Source of the DNA: Lineolata rhizophorae
Lineage: Eukaryota > Ascomycota > Dothideomycetes > Lineolatales > Lineolataceae
Direction: 5' to 3'
DNA length: 64,000 nt
NCBI GenBank assembly: GCA_010093515.1
Contig: MU001681.1
Location: 259,988-323,987, forward strand
Shown: piece after piece, positions 1 through 11,404 of the stretch
Position numbering within the stretch: the stretch's first letter is position 1
Layout of the letters: each line of letters opens with the position of its first letter
The notes under the pieces: model-generated
Database searches by the model: none
What the model saw: the letters and a program-made list of their open reading frames with translations, nothing else
Told to the model about the DNA's origin: nothing
Program-made: the position numbers and the translations under genes

Positions 1-225
1 CATGTCCAGGATGTGTCCAATGAGTACCTCCTCTTCCCATTGGGTCAGTTTCTTTAGATTGGTGTGGCTTTCTTCCCGAGAAGCTATTCCTGACATTCTG
101 CGATACACAGTCTTGAAGTTGACACCCAAGGCCTTGGCAGCGGCTTTGGGATTGGGGTAAGTGCCTTTCTTGAAAGATTCGATGGCGAGTATGATATCAG
201 ATTCTTTGGAGAGCTTCTTGGGCAT
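1..225 (-). mobile_element. pogo/Fot1-like transposase, N-terminal part, cut by window edge
   Basis: Reading the minus strand from an ATG at 225, 75 codons run without a stop to the window edge. The product begins MPKKLSKESDIILAIESFKK and continues with a helix-turn-helix segment, KAAAKALGVNFKTVYRRM (about residues 26-43), the DNA-binding fold found at the start of pogo/Fot1-type Tc1-mariner transposases and of fungal CENP-B-like proteins. The catalytic DDE domain would lie to the left of the window, so it is not known whether the element is whole. I could not define the terminal inverted repeat; the stretch 270-300 repeats the short string 'ggtgtcact' twice, which may be subterminal. The open frame suggests a fairly young copy. 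Confidence 0.7.
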
Positions 226-860
226 TTTTGGTGGAGAAATTGGTGGGCAAAGTTGATAGGCGCGTCATGGACCCGTCGGTGTCACTAGGTGGTTGGTGTC
301 ACTGCGTGGTGGATTACGTTGCCAGAAACAGTGGCAGATTTATTAATATCAAGGCTCATTGGGACGAAATAGGTGTTCGGTCTAACGTGACGAGCTGAAA
401 GAAGCATGATGACTTTACCCTTCCTATCATTTTTACTTGTTCGATGTTTCCTCAAATCATGAACATTGAAGAGAGCACTTGCATAACACTACATTTGGGT
501 GAGAACGAAATGTCGAATGAAGAGCGCAGAAATTAGGCCAGGTTACGAGGCTCTTTGCAAGTGTAGACAAATGTAAACACACATGGTCCACTACCGCCGT
601 TGTGAGCTAGCACCTTTGGAAAAGTTCTATCTACCAGTATATCCGTCTGCGAGGCTGCCGCACATATTCAAAGGCGCAAATACAAAAACATAGGGTCCAT
701 TGCCCTACCAACACTGACAATTCAGATCAGTCGTAGCTTCCAATAAGGACGAGTACACGTCACCCCGAGAGTTGTTTGCCTCCCCAGCTCACGCCGCTGC
801 GCTCATCTGACCAGTCACCCGTCCCAGGACCATGAGTGAATGATTAAGCTGCCAAGCCCC
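226..860. other. Intergenic, no gene recognised
   Basis: The region between the transposase start and the U2-like promoter holds no supported gene. The first part (about 226-350) is probably the non-coding end of the DNA transposon. The rest is unremarkable in composition. Confidence 0.5.
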
Positions 861-864
861 GGCG

Positions 865-918
865 CTTAGTAACGGGCGGCCAGGCTGGCCGGAAACTTCC
901 TCGACAAAGGTATAAAAG
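865..918 (+). promoter_or_regulatory. snRNA-type promoter of U2-like locus 1
   Basis: Three blocks match the promoter of the second U2 locus in order and nearly in spacing: CTTAGTAA at 865, GGAAACTTC at 891 and TATAAAA at 911. The counterparts are at 26142, 26170 and 26192. Distances between blocks are 26 and 20 bp here against 28 and 22 bp there. The block just after TATA (CCCC.CAAGG.CG followed by a pyrimidine run) is also shared. I infer a proximal element plus TATA arrangement of the snRNA type. Confidence 0.6.
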
Positions 919-964
919 GCCCCTCAAGGTCGCGCCCTCCAACCTTTCTTTTCTTCTTTTCGTC

Positions 965-1200
965 CCCATAAACCTAGGTGAGTGGTCCCCTTCCCCTGTT
1001 TAACAGGTAGGTGGTCCCTGCTCCCCCCCCCCCCCCCCTTCCTCCAGTTCTACACCCCCTTTACGGAGGAGGTGAAAAGGGTCTGGGTCAACCTTCAAAT
1101 GGCCTGGCAATTTTTGGCAATGGCTGGTGAGGCCTTCTGGGTTTGCTCATCCTCGCTGGCATCGTGTCGCTCGTATTGCACTATTTCGGGCTGATGCGAA
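965..1200 (+). ncRNA. U2 snRNA-related RNA locus with non-canonical 5' half
   Basis: The last 90 bases (1111-1200) match the 3' half of the U2 copy at 26342-26431 with 9 differences by eye. They start with the Sm-like UUUUUGG (1111-1117), form a stem-loop III helix (GAGG 1129-1132 with CCTC 1151-1154) and a stem-loop IV closed by GCATC/GATGC. The promoter and a downstream hairpin are shared too. The 5' half is different: no stem-loop I and no GUGUAGUA branch-point-pairing sequence can be found. In their place are a perfect hairpin CCTGTTTAACAGG (994-1006), a run of 16 C (1023-1038) and unrelated sequence. The start is inferred from the TATA spacing of the other copy. It could be a pseudogene with a replaced 5' end or a U2-derived RNA with another role. 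Confidence 0.55.
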
Positions 1201-1224
1201 CTATCTTTGGTCTCTTTTTCATCA

Positions 1225-1255
1225 TTCTTCGTGTCTGGTACGCGTGTCTGAAGAA
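1225..1255 (+). terminator. Conserved 3' hairpin of U2-like locus 1
   Basis: TTCTTC at 1225-1230 can pair with GAAGAA at 1250-1255. The same hairpin, preceded by TCATCA and followed by AGAA, lies at the same place after the other U2 copy (26457-26487). Inferred 3'-end formation signal. Confidence 0.45.
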
Positions 1256-1260
1256 GAAGT

Positions 1261-4200
1261 TCTTGGATCATCGTTCTGCATATTTAGCTAAACATTACTA
1301 AATCGATAATACAGATCAGATGCGTATCGTCATGGTGCTGCTTATATAGGTGGACAGGAGGTTTTGACGCATTTGTGGCGAAGTGTTTGTATACAAGCAT
1401 GCGCACCTTGGGTCTCTGTGGCCGTAGCTAGCAAATACCAACTAGGCCTATACATGACGTGATATAGCTAGCCCCTGATAGATGCATGAGTCCGTAAGAC
1501 GTGTGCTCATATACCACTTTCATGGGCGCGTTGTGGGCAATCTGATGGCTCATCAATCAGAAGGCAAGTAGTTAAGCACGTTGAATGTAAACTTTACTAC
1601 AACCTTAGGAGCTTATGGAAGGATAAATAAAGCTCTTCTTTTCTCTCGACATCCTGTAAGGGCTGTATGGTCGCATGCCTCATGGGAAGGATTAACCTCG
1701 GTGGCGAATATCGCCGCCTGAGCGGAACATCGGTTAAGACAATTGATCTAGGGCAGCACATTGTTCGGCCACTTTTTCTTTTCTTTTTTTTTTCTTTGGC
1801 AGGATACCAGCATGATAAAGAATTAGGCATGACAGAATAGGACTTGCTACGAAGTTTACCATGTTCGAATCTTGGTTTGCGGGCATTCTTCTATCTAGAT
1901 GGGCCGAAAGACTGGGTACACATACGGCTGAAGATGTGTGTGAACACTTTCTACGAATTAACATCCATCACCATCTATGCTCCGGCAACAACAGGCCTCA
2001 CTCAACTGGCTCTACGAAGCCCTCTAACCCGTTTTTGACGTAAGTTGTCTGTGCTTTTTTTTTTAACAAAGTGTGGCCAAACACGGACTTGACCTGACCG
2101 GGATCTCGTTTACACTTCAGAGATGGAGGCCGTTACTTTGCACACTGAACGACACAATAGCTGTGGTATGAGCCTCCTTTCATGGCTAAACGTCCGCTCA
2201 ACAAAACGGCTGTTCTGGCGCTTTCAAAATTGGGTGCGTGATACCTGATCTTCTTATGAGATCCCGATGCGTCCCACTCCCCGGCGCCTCACCAAAAGCC
2301 CTCGTGCTCGGTCTTCAGGTACGTTAAACACCCCATTTCCCTCGGAACGACTTTGATACCACACATCGTGATTTCCCAGGTCATTTGAAGAGATATAGTC
2401 CCTCTTCATACGGAGGAACCAAGGATTCGTTTTCGCCAAAGTCATGCACGCCGCGAATGATTCGCCACCGACATGCCGCGGAAAACATTCAAGCAACTCT
2501 AAGGGTTAAAGACCAGATAATTTGACAGGGATTGTGAGCATCGTCTAGTACGCGCCGAACAAATGAGTTCATATTGCCTTGGTTTATGTATGAGCCAGCA
2601 CATCTTTCCGCTGTTCGTCACCTCAAGTGCAACCGCGAAAGTCCCACGAGTCTATGACCATGCCACAAACCAACGCGCTGGTTCGGAAAATCCCATAATC
2701 TTTTGCAAAATGTCATTAAAAACTCGAGTCTAACCTAATAGCCCGACTACAAGACGGACACCTAAAGCAAGGGTCCTAGGGTACCTAAAGTTCTCAAATA
2801 TCTTCGGTCGCTGCACCTACATTACAGAAGTAAGCACATGGCCCTATTCCCAACACCCGGGTCTTTCCTAAGACAAAAGCGCGTGCTTCAGCTAAACTCA
2901 AAGGCTTTCTAAGTATATCCTGTAACGCATCCGATTAAAGACACCCAAATTAACGCAGACCGTTACATTTCCCCTAAAGCACCTTTCTCCTCTCGAGTCT
3001 CGATATCTCCTGCTATGATATCTTGGCAACTACAAAGACTGCTTCTGCTGAAGTCGAAGCCGGATAATCAGAGCGCGTGTAGATTCTAAACACGTCACGG
3101 TTCTCAAGTCTTATCTTCCCCGCAACCGGCAGCTTAACGATGCAGGGGATATATAAGATACTTGCGTATACTATAAGGGATGCGTAGGGCTTGCAAGAAG
3201 AATAGACCCTCAGGCTGTGATCTACTATGAACAACAACGGTAAGATTGAGAGACTAAGAACAGGGTCAAAAGTCGAGGAGAGAGAGTGGCAACGGAAAAC
3301 GGATTTGCCGCCAGAGCCACGCCCTTGCCTCTATGGTCATTGGTGGATTGGGGGATAATTGCGTATCGTATGCCGACCTTAAGCTTATCCCAGATCGCCG
3401 CTTCGAACCTAGAACGGTCGTTGGCTAAGTTCTTGACAGAACTGAGGTCCACGCTCTGCAGCTTCTCCCCCGTTTCTGACGCATGTTATTCGGATCCCAT
3501 ATCCAGAGTAAGTGAGTTTTACCGCAGTTGTTCTAAGCATAGAGGCTAATATAGTTTCTTATTGGGAGAACATCGAACATCTCAATGTCACAAAACTGGT
3601 AACCACGGGCTTTCGTAGCAACTGTGACGAAGCATACTGATTTCAGAAAGTGAGCTACTCCACGGTCTCCAACTCCTTACGTACGCGCCGTTCAGACACG
3701 TCTACTTAACGGATAGCTGGATAATGAGTAATGGAAAACCCGCAGACGCTTCATCTAGTCGGTGACCTCTAAGTGGTGGCCTTGATAGGTATCTGCCTTA
3801 TAACACCACCAAAAGCATACCTGTATATACGCATCCGCGTACTCCGAAACTTCAACTTGGTAACGGGTTAAGCACTTTCGAAATGTTAGGCGAGATACTA
3901 GTTTTCCAGTTTACACCTTAGACACGAAGATGGCAAGAACGGAAGTACAGTACCGATTAAAGTACGGATCTTCTCTCCTATGACCCAAACATTAGCCTCA
4001 GACTGAACGCATATATCCTTAATTACACCATGCTAAGACTGTCTAGAGTCCTAGAGGCAAGCCTCCGTTCTCCGCCACACCTCACCACCCATCAATCTCA
4101 AGACCACATGGCATACCGCCAACTCCAGTCCATACACCAGTTCACCTTTGGCTAAAACACCTCTACAACCTCCACGCATACGAAGGAAAGAGAAGTCGCA

Positions 4201-4370
4201 TTTCGCGTACAGCTGCATGCTAACCTCAACATATTTACAATTTCTGCTTCTAGGCATATCGACTCAACAAAACCGGCTGAGGGGAAAAAGAAATGAGAAG
4301 GGAAACATTATTAGGGTAGTATAATTCGTAAGCCAGCATAAGAGTATCACAGGGAGCGTTGTTGAACACC

Positions 4371-4405
<35 letters not shown>

Positions 4406-4802
4406 ACCTCCCCCCAAAGAAGGCTAGAACGCGCGCGCACATTTAAGGGTCTCAGAACCTCAACAAACCCCTCCGACACTTCGTCACACCACCAAGAGAT
4501 ACTTCCCCGCACCTCCCGAAACGCTTCATTCCAAACTACGCGGCAACAATCCGAGACACCAAAAAGGACATAAAAATATCCAAGGCCGGCTCCACCCCGG
4601 AGCTCCATGCACACACCTGCCATTACCAGACCTCGACCGCACCGACTCCAAGACTTTCAAACACGCAACACTGCCAACCGCAGCGATAACCGGCACCATA
4701 CGCTCGCATCGAACTCTCTCTGTCTCTCTCGCGGCCAAACAGCCAGCTTTGCAACCCCCTGAAAAAAAAGGGAGCCATAATCCGTTCCCCTTGTCCCGTC
4801 CC
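1261..4802. other. 3.5 kb intergenic stretch without a recognisable gene
   Basis: I see no coding region, RNA gene or intact repeat family here. Open frames are short (87 codons or less in 1261-4260) and overlap one another on both strands. Composition is less GC-rich than around the genes. The segment from about 4540 to 4802 should contain the 3' untranslated part and terminator of the ERG3 gene, which is read leftwards. Confidence 0.45.
4372..4405. repeat. Homopolymer of 34 C
   Basis: An uninterrupted run of 34 C (G on the minus strand) lies about 400 bp downstream of the ERG3 stop. The length may be affected by sequencing error. Confidence 0.85.
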
Positions 4803-5973
4803 TCACTGCGTCTTCTTCGGCTCACGCTCCCCGGGCAAATACGTCCGATCGTCCTCGCCCTCGACCTCCTTGACAATCTTCTCCGTCTCCCTAACCTGCC
4901 TCTCCCACTCCTCCTTGCCCATCTTGTCCTCGCGCCTGAACAGCTCCTCGTTGGGGCGCCTATAGCTGCCGCCCAGCTTGTCCCACAGCGTGGTGAACTG
5001 GCCGTAGTTGTAGTTGAAGTAGAGGTGGTGCATGGTGTGGCAGGCGGCGCCGTTGATGACGGGGTTGTCGGCGACGTACTCGCCGTCGTGTATGAGCACG
5101 GTCCAGACGTTGATGAAGACGAAGAGGACGACGTAGGCGAACTTCTGGAGCGGCAGCACGAAGGGGAAGAAGTGGTAGGGCACCGACTGCAGGAAGCCGT
5201 CGAGCGGGTGGAAGGCGTGCGACGCGTACGGCGTCGGCATGATCCACTTGTGGTGCGGCTTGTGCAGCGTCCGGTACACGCGCGGGTGGTGCAGCCCCCG
5301 GTGAATCCAGTAGATGAGGAAGTCGGTGAAGGCGATGAAGAGCGGGAACTGCACGAAGTTGTACCACAGCCCGGGCCCTTGCGCCGTCGTGTCGTACATC
5401 CTGGAGTAGCCGCGCACCTCGGCCAGGAAGATGGGCGCCGTGAAGACGGCCATGCCCGGCAGCGCCCAGCTGGCCTGCGATATCTCCTGCCGGATCTGGT
5501 CCTTGAGGTACTTGGGGTGGTTCACCGCCGTCTTGTCGAACACGAAGATGTACGAGAGGGTCGCGCAGACGTAGTAGACGACGAGGCCGAAGATCCTGGG
5601 TGCGTGCGCAAGTCAGCTTGTTGGTTCAACTGGCCCCCTTGCTATACCGCTCGGTCAAGCGCCATCCGTCCACCTACCAAGTAATCAAGTACAGCGACAC
5701 AAACTGCCTCCACACATTATCCCGATCCCACTGACTCATCCACGCGTGATCCCCCGGCGCAAAGCTCAGATAGTCGCTCGCGGGGTTGAACTCCCACTGC
5801 TTGTGTCCCTGCATCCCGGCCGAGCCTGCAGCGCTGGGCACCTCGCGCATGCTTGAGAACGTGGCATTGGCAGTAGCAGCCGCGGCGCCCGGCCCGTGGT
5901 AGGGCGCCGGGAGCAGCGCCGCGTATGCGCGGTCGAAGAGGAAGGTGTCGGCGACCTCGAGGACGATGTCCAT
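4803..5973 (-). CDS. ERG3: Sterol C-5 desaturase (Erg3)
   Basis: Two exons, 5973-5678 and 5595-4803, joined across an 82-bp GT-AG intron (5677-5596) that splits a Trp codon; the product has 362 residues. It belongs to the fatty-acid hydroxylase/sterol desaturase superfamily, non-haem di-iron enzymes of the ER membrane. The three histidine clusters are intact: HRGLHH (197-202), HKPHH (210-214) and HTMHH (285-289). The last is followed by the LYFNYNYGQFTTLWDKLGGSY stretch typical of Erg3, which separates it from Erg25-type methyl oxidases. In the family this enzyme puts the C5-C6 double bond into episterol late in ergosterol synthesis. Hydrophobic segments flank the clusters. The start is the first ATG; the N-terminal 90 residues are variable and rich in Ala and Ser. 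Upstream lies a 5.4 kb region without genes. Confidence 0.93.
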
Positions 5974-8900
5974 GATGGCTGCGGAGCTTGCGCGGTGCTA
6001 GCTCTGCCTCCTTTTTGTTCGGTTTGGCAACGAAAAGTCAATTGAGCGGTCAGAGCAACAGCACGGAAGCAATTGAGCCGAAGAGACGCGGGTGCGCAAT
6101 GCGTCGATGCCGATGGGCGGCGTCGTGGTTGTTGGGGCAAGAAAGGCACGAAGGGAAGCGGCTAAGGTGACTGGAATTGCAGGGCTGGCGCCGGGAAAAG
6201 TGTTCCCAGGGACGACGACGGAATACGAGCCGCTGGTTTGCCCCGCCAGGGGCTTTGGCGAAGGCGGTGAAAGGCGCGACGGGAGAGACAGAGCGCAAAA
6301 GAATAATTTCCTCAGGTGCACCGGCGTAGGAGCTCAATCAACCAGATCGCCAGACTGCCCCGCGACAGACAAAGAAAGGAAGAAGAGCAAGCGCTCAAGC
6401 GAGTTCTCCCAAAGCCCGGAACAACCTCCCCTTCACCCTTTCCGCCCTGGCGACGTTCCCAAATATCCGCGCACCTAACTCCGAACCCGAGCGTCGTCAC
6501 CGCCTTCGCGGGTCCCTCACCCCCCGTCCAATAGACTCGCCACGTCCCTGCAGCAGCCTCTCGGCGCGCGGCGGCATCGCACCAACCGCTGCGCGCGAGC
6601 CGGGCCTCGAACGGCGAACCCCTGGCGGCGCCCGCGGGACGCGCCATCTGATAGGCGCGGCCCCGCTCTGCTCTGCGCCGGAAGCTGGGCTGCCGGATCA
6701 GCCCACGCGGATTCGGGCAACGGCCCGCTGGGCTGCCGGGCCCGGATGACCCGCGTACCTATGTGGTGGTCGGGAGCACGCTACTCGAGGCAGTTCGCGA
6801 TGACCGCCTGACGGGAGATCAGGGGGAAGCTGGAAATGAAGAATGGGCTCGTCGATCGGTCAGTTGGGCCATCGCGCGCTTGCAATCGCCCGTCGTGCGC
6901 TGTGCCTCGTCCGTAGTATCTGGCGGGCTGCGAGATGGCTCGCCAAGGGCGTCGAGCGACGCTGGCATCTCGAGTCTCATGAGACAAAAAGTGAACAATC
7001 AAATGGCTCTAATTTCCATTTCTCCATCGTTCCCACCATTACCTGAGTACCTGGTTTAGAAAAGAATCGCCTTGCTACTGTCCTTGTCCTTCGTGCCAAA
7101 TCCTTTTGTGCGTGTCCTAGAGTCGTAATACTGGTTCAAGATCCAGGGCCACTCCAATTGCCACTATTTCCCTTCCGCGTCGCCATCGAACCTCGTCGTA
7201 GTTTCAACACCATGAACTATTCACCATAAACGAGCCTCTCCACCCTACCTCACACTAAACAATTCACGCACCGCAGCATACTACCCAACTCCCCCGAGCA
7301 TCCGCATATTCGATAAGGAACAATGATTCAGATACCTACTTACCTAGCTATCTACTCCCTACCATCATAGTACCAACCCCGCCTCATTCCATCAACCACC
7401 AAGTCCTCACCATCACCAACCCTGACCACCAAGCTGGAACCAAATTCTGAGTCACTAGCGGCCATAACCCATACGTTTGCCTACCCCCTCTGCTCTTCGC
7501 CCACTCACCACCACAACCTTCCAATCTCTCTTTTCCCCACACGCACCTATTTTAAGATTTCCCAACACCCCCAGGGCAAAAAGCCAAGTCGGCAAGACAA
7601 GAGCCTCAGGGCTACCCGTCCCATCAAATCCTTTGCGTCCGTCCCACCCAACCGACCGTCCATCCAGCCGTTCCATCCAACACAAAAAGTATAACACCAC
7701 GATCCTAGCCAAAGGAACACAGAAATATTCAAAGGAGAAAAAAAAAGGAGGAGAAATAGAAAGCGCACGAAGAAAGAGGGAAAAAGAACAAGCCAAGGAA
7801 ACACCACATCAACACTGTGGACAACGGCAGGAGTAAGAGAGGAAAAAAAGAAGAAAAGAGACACTCCACACGACTCACCAAACCCACAACGCACCCCGCT
7901 CAAAACCTCTCCACGGGCATTTCACTTCTCCAACACGCATATTCGTCCTCTCTTTCTCCAGCGGTGAGGAGTGGCATACCATGGCGATATTGGAGGCAGG
8001 GTCGGGGGCTGGCAGCATCGCTTTTTGTGACGCATCTAAGGTCCACGGTAGGGTTCGTAGCTGTCGAAGGCAAAGAGGACTGCGTTAGCGCATCTGACTC
8101 TCTCAAGCATCTCATCGACGCGGCACGGTCTAACGAGCACGCACGGCCGAGGACCCAATGTCGAAAACGAAATGGTAAAGGAAAGAAGAAAAACAGCGGA
8201 TCAAGTAGAGAGCCGAGAAAGAAACGAGATGCGAAAAAAACGACCAAAACAATACAACGAACAAAACCACCTCCCTCCGTCCCCAATGGGAGGTAGAGGT
8301 TGTGCCGAAGGGGAGGATGGGGAGGGGGAAGTGTTGTGTAAGGGAACGGATGAACAAGGACCCTTGCACGGAAGATGCGGAGTAGATGGCCATCCTCAAC
8401 AACCCCAACTGCTCCGTGTTTCCTCGCTCCTTCCATTCCTTACCCATCACCACACCAAACCCCCCCCCCCCCTTCCCAAGCCGATCGTCCGTCCGTACAT
8501 GCGGCCCATCCCGCACCAGCGCACCGCGCCAGCACACGCATGCAAGGCGAGAAAATCGAGTTCACACCGTTGCTCGTCCCGTTGCTCTCTCCGCGCAAAA
8601 GATCCAAGCCCGCAAGAAACAAGTCCCAAGCAGGCAAGACACACGCGCTCATCCACCCACGCTAGCAGGTCAACGGCGCAAGCTTGCCCGAGAAGGAAAG
8701 CCAACCCAGCAGCCGCAACGCGCTCCTCGACGTACGAGGCAGAGCAGGAGGCAGAGAGAACGCTTCGCGGACCCAATCCATCTTGGAGCGGGGACTTGCT
8801 TGCTCAGTCGAGTAATCGAGTACTCGGTGATCGACGCCGTGCGCGTCTCCTCGCGGGAGCCGGCTCCCTTCTCTTCTCGTTGGAGGGATCTCGCATCTAG

Positions 8901-11404
8901 CCGGCTCCGCGCCGCTGACCGCCGCCAAGCTTGCCAGTTCCTTGCGGGTCCGCGCACCAGACAAGCCGACAAACATTGTCCTCATCTCTCGGCTCCGTAC
9001 CTCTATTGGCTCCGGTCCTTCCTCGGCTCCATCCCAGCTTCGCCGCCTGCTGTTACGCTGAACGCCTCCGCAAAGTCAAGACCCGCGCAAGCCAAGCTGT
9101 CAAGCAAAGCAAAGGGAGAACGCATGCGGGTAAGACGGAGGGCGAAGAGCGCTAGGCAACGGCTAGGCTAGCCCAGGAGGGTCAATTAGGTGGGTATCTC
9201 ACCGCAGCAGCATTGCGGCGTAGCCAGCGAGCCATCCAGAAAAGCAACCTCTGCGCGCTTAGACTAGGCAGGAGAGCAGCCAAGAAGTGCCCATACCCGT
9301 TTTGACCGTGCCCGTGCGCCGTCTACCGCTCGCTTCATCCTAGACTGGCTATTGGCCATTGGCCGCCAGCTACGCAGCGTTGACGACGCGGCTGGGTAGT
9401 CCAAGAGAGAAGGAAACAAACAGCAACTAGTGATGTGCGTGCAAGCCCGTCTCGATCGCACGCGTCGTCACCCAGCATCCAGCACCCTCCAGAGGGGGGA
9501 GGGGAAGAACAGTCCACAGACCTAGCTTGCTCGCACTGCAAAGGATGCCGGGTTTACGGCGCTGGAGGGAGCAGGGTAGATCCCGCAAAAGATGTGGGGA
9601 AAAGAAGACAAGGAGATGAGCGAGGAAGATGGACGACAGAGATAAGCCCGCATATAGCACAAGCATCGACTTCTCCTCCGACCCAGAAACAGGGATAGAG
9701 GACTATCGAGCCGGCAGTTAACTAGGGACCTGTGGGCAGCGAGGACAGGTGCTCCATAGTACCTGTGCTGGACTCTTGCTCGGGGAGAAAAACAAGCAAG
9801 CAAAGCCAACAGGGCAAGGAGCCCGGAATTAGGCAGCAAGGACCCAAAGACCACGCAAACACGCCCCTGCTGCTGTTTCCTTCCCTCCCAAGCCCGCATA
9901 CCGCGTGCCGTTGTCAGACGGACAAGGGACCGTGTGCATAGTCTGGCGTGGGGGAACTCGTACGGAGACCCCTACTCCCTCCTTTCCTTAACTCAATACC
10001 AGCCACGGCGTCTAGAGTGGAACCCGGGTGAGAAAAGAACGCCGCCTCGTTCCCTCCCTGTGCCGCCATACAGACGAGATAAGCGGGCCAAGGCAGCACG
10101 CACGAAGCACGAAGCCATATCTCGCATCCGCTTTTGCCTCGCCGCCGCCGCCGCCACCATTGGCGGGGATCCCCTTGACCCAAGGCGAAACGAACCCCCA
10201 GATAATGCAAGACCTCAAATGGCGTCTGGGTATTGGTCGTACCAGTGCCGATCCCCTAAGCAGGGCGCCACGGGAGCCACGTCTCCTCCTTCGCCTAAGG
10301 GGGTGTACATCCGTGCCCGTGCCCCCTCTCCCTTCCCGCGTAACTTTCCGGTGGCAGGGGAGTCGTCGAGGTGGAGGCCTCTGTGCGTCTGCCTGATAAG
10401 AGCAACTGCGGAAGGTCGGACACACAGCCATGTCTTGCCCCACCAGCTAACTAACTAGCCGGGGAATGGAAAAGGAAAGGCTGAAGACGCCTGGAAGGGG
10501 GCGGGGGGGGGGGGGGGGTAGCCAGGCTTGATGGTAGCGGTGGGAGACTTGTCGAAACCCCCCTTGGCAAGAAGGAACAGGACGTCCATGCATCCATTTA
10601 TTTGGCGTGAAGGAAGAAGCCGTCTACCAAGCCAGCCATGGCAGACAGAAACGAACGCCGTGGCTGAAGATGGAAACGCGGGATGCCTCTAAGCATTGGA
10701 ATACCGGAGTCCGAGCTTGGTTGATTGGTTGGTTTGTTGAGAAGGAGAGAGGCTACCTGCCACCTCGCCTGTATCGTCCCACGCCGTGTAGTAGCCACCC
10801 ACTCGGTCTCGTGTAAGACGGAACAACGCATGTTCCACCTAGTGACTCCCCCAAGTTCGACCGAACATGGATGACGAGATGGAGATCGACCTTGCAGCGT
10901 GGGGTTGTCGAAGAAAGTGTTGCGAGCTCTTTGATCTCTATAGCAGCCCAAAGAAGACCCAGAATCCTCAAACGCCGCCGGCAATGACGGGAGGGCTGGC
11001 GTGGGGAGATCCGTGGAGGTGGCTCACACGAGAGCTCAAGGTGCGTGGGGAGGCCGACCCAAGGAGAAAAGAGCTTGACATCGATAGGTGTTGAAAGGAG
11101 GCTCGAATACTAATGACAAGCGATGCCGGGCAGGGCTCCCCTGGCCGCCTCTGGTTGGAAGGCCACACTAGATGCTCGTGTGGGGAAAGCAACCTGACAA
11201 GCAAGCCACAACATAACACAGAATCCGCCAAACCTTCCCAGCAGTGATGGGGCATAGCGTCCCAATGTCGGTCTAGAACCAAGAACAGGAAAAACAGAGC
11301 GTGGGGAAACAGTGGGGGGAACAGTAACACGTGCGCAGTAGATCAAGCCACAAAGAACGTGACCAAGAGAGAAAGAAAAAAAATTTAAAGAACGCAGAGG
11401 AATG
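5974..11404. other. 5.4 kb gene-free region between ERG3 and TUP1
   Basis: Both neighbours are read leftwards, so this holds the TUP1 3' end and the ERG3 promoter. I found no coding region: the many open frames (for example plus-strand 8386-9171) are of low complexity, overlap on both strands and show no domain. Notable composition: purine-rich runs at 7735-7870 and 8160-8250, 13 C at 8460-8472, 16 G at 10503-10518. Confidence 0.5.
10503..10518. repeat. Homopolymer of 16 G
   Basis: A run of 16 G within the gene-free region about 1 kb downstream of the TUP1 stop. Confidence 0.8.

Noticed and set aside
1861-1876. tRNA-like GTTCGAATC
   Set aside because: No partner stem or A box upstream.
4749-5684. 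311-codon plus-strand open frame
   Set aside because: It is antisense to ERG3, whose histidine motifs and splice phase are clear; the product is a Val/Leu/Arg-rich shadow of GC-rich codons.
8386-9171. 261-codon plus-strand open frame between ERG3 and TUP1
   Set aside because: Arg/Ser/Ala/Pro-rich low complexity, overlapped by other open frames on both strands, no domain and no splice support.
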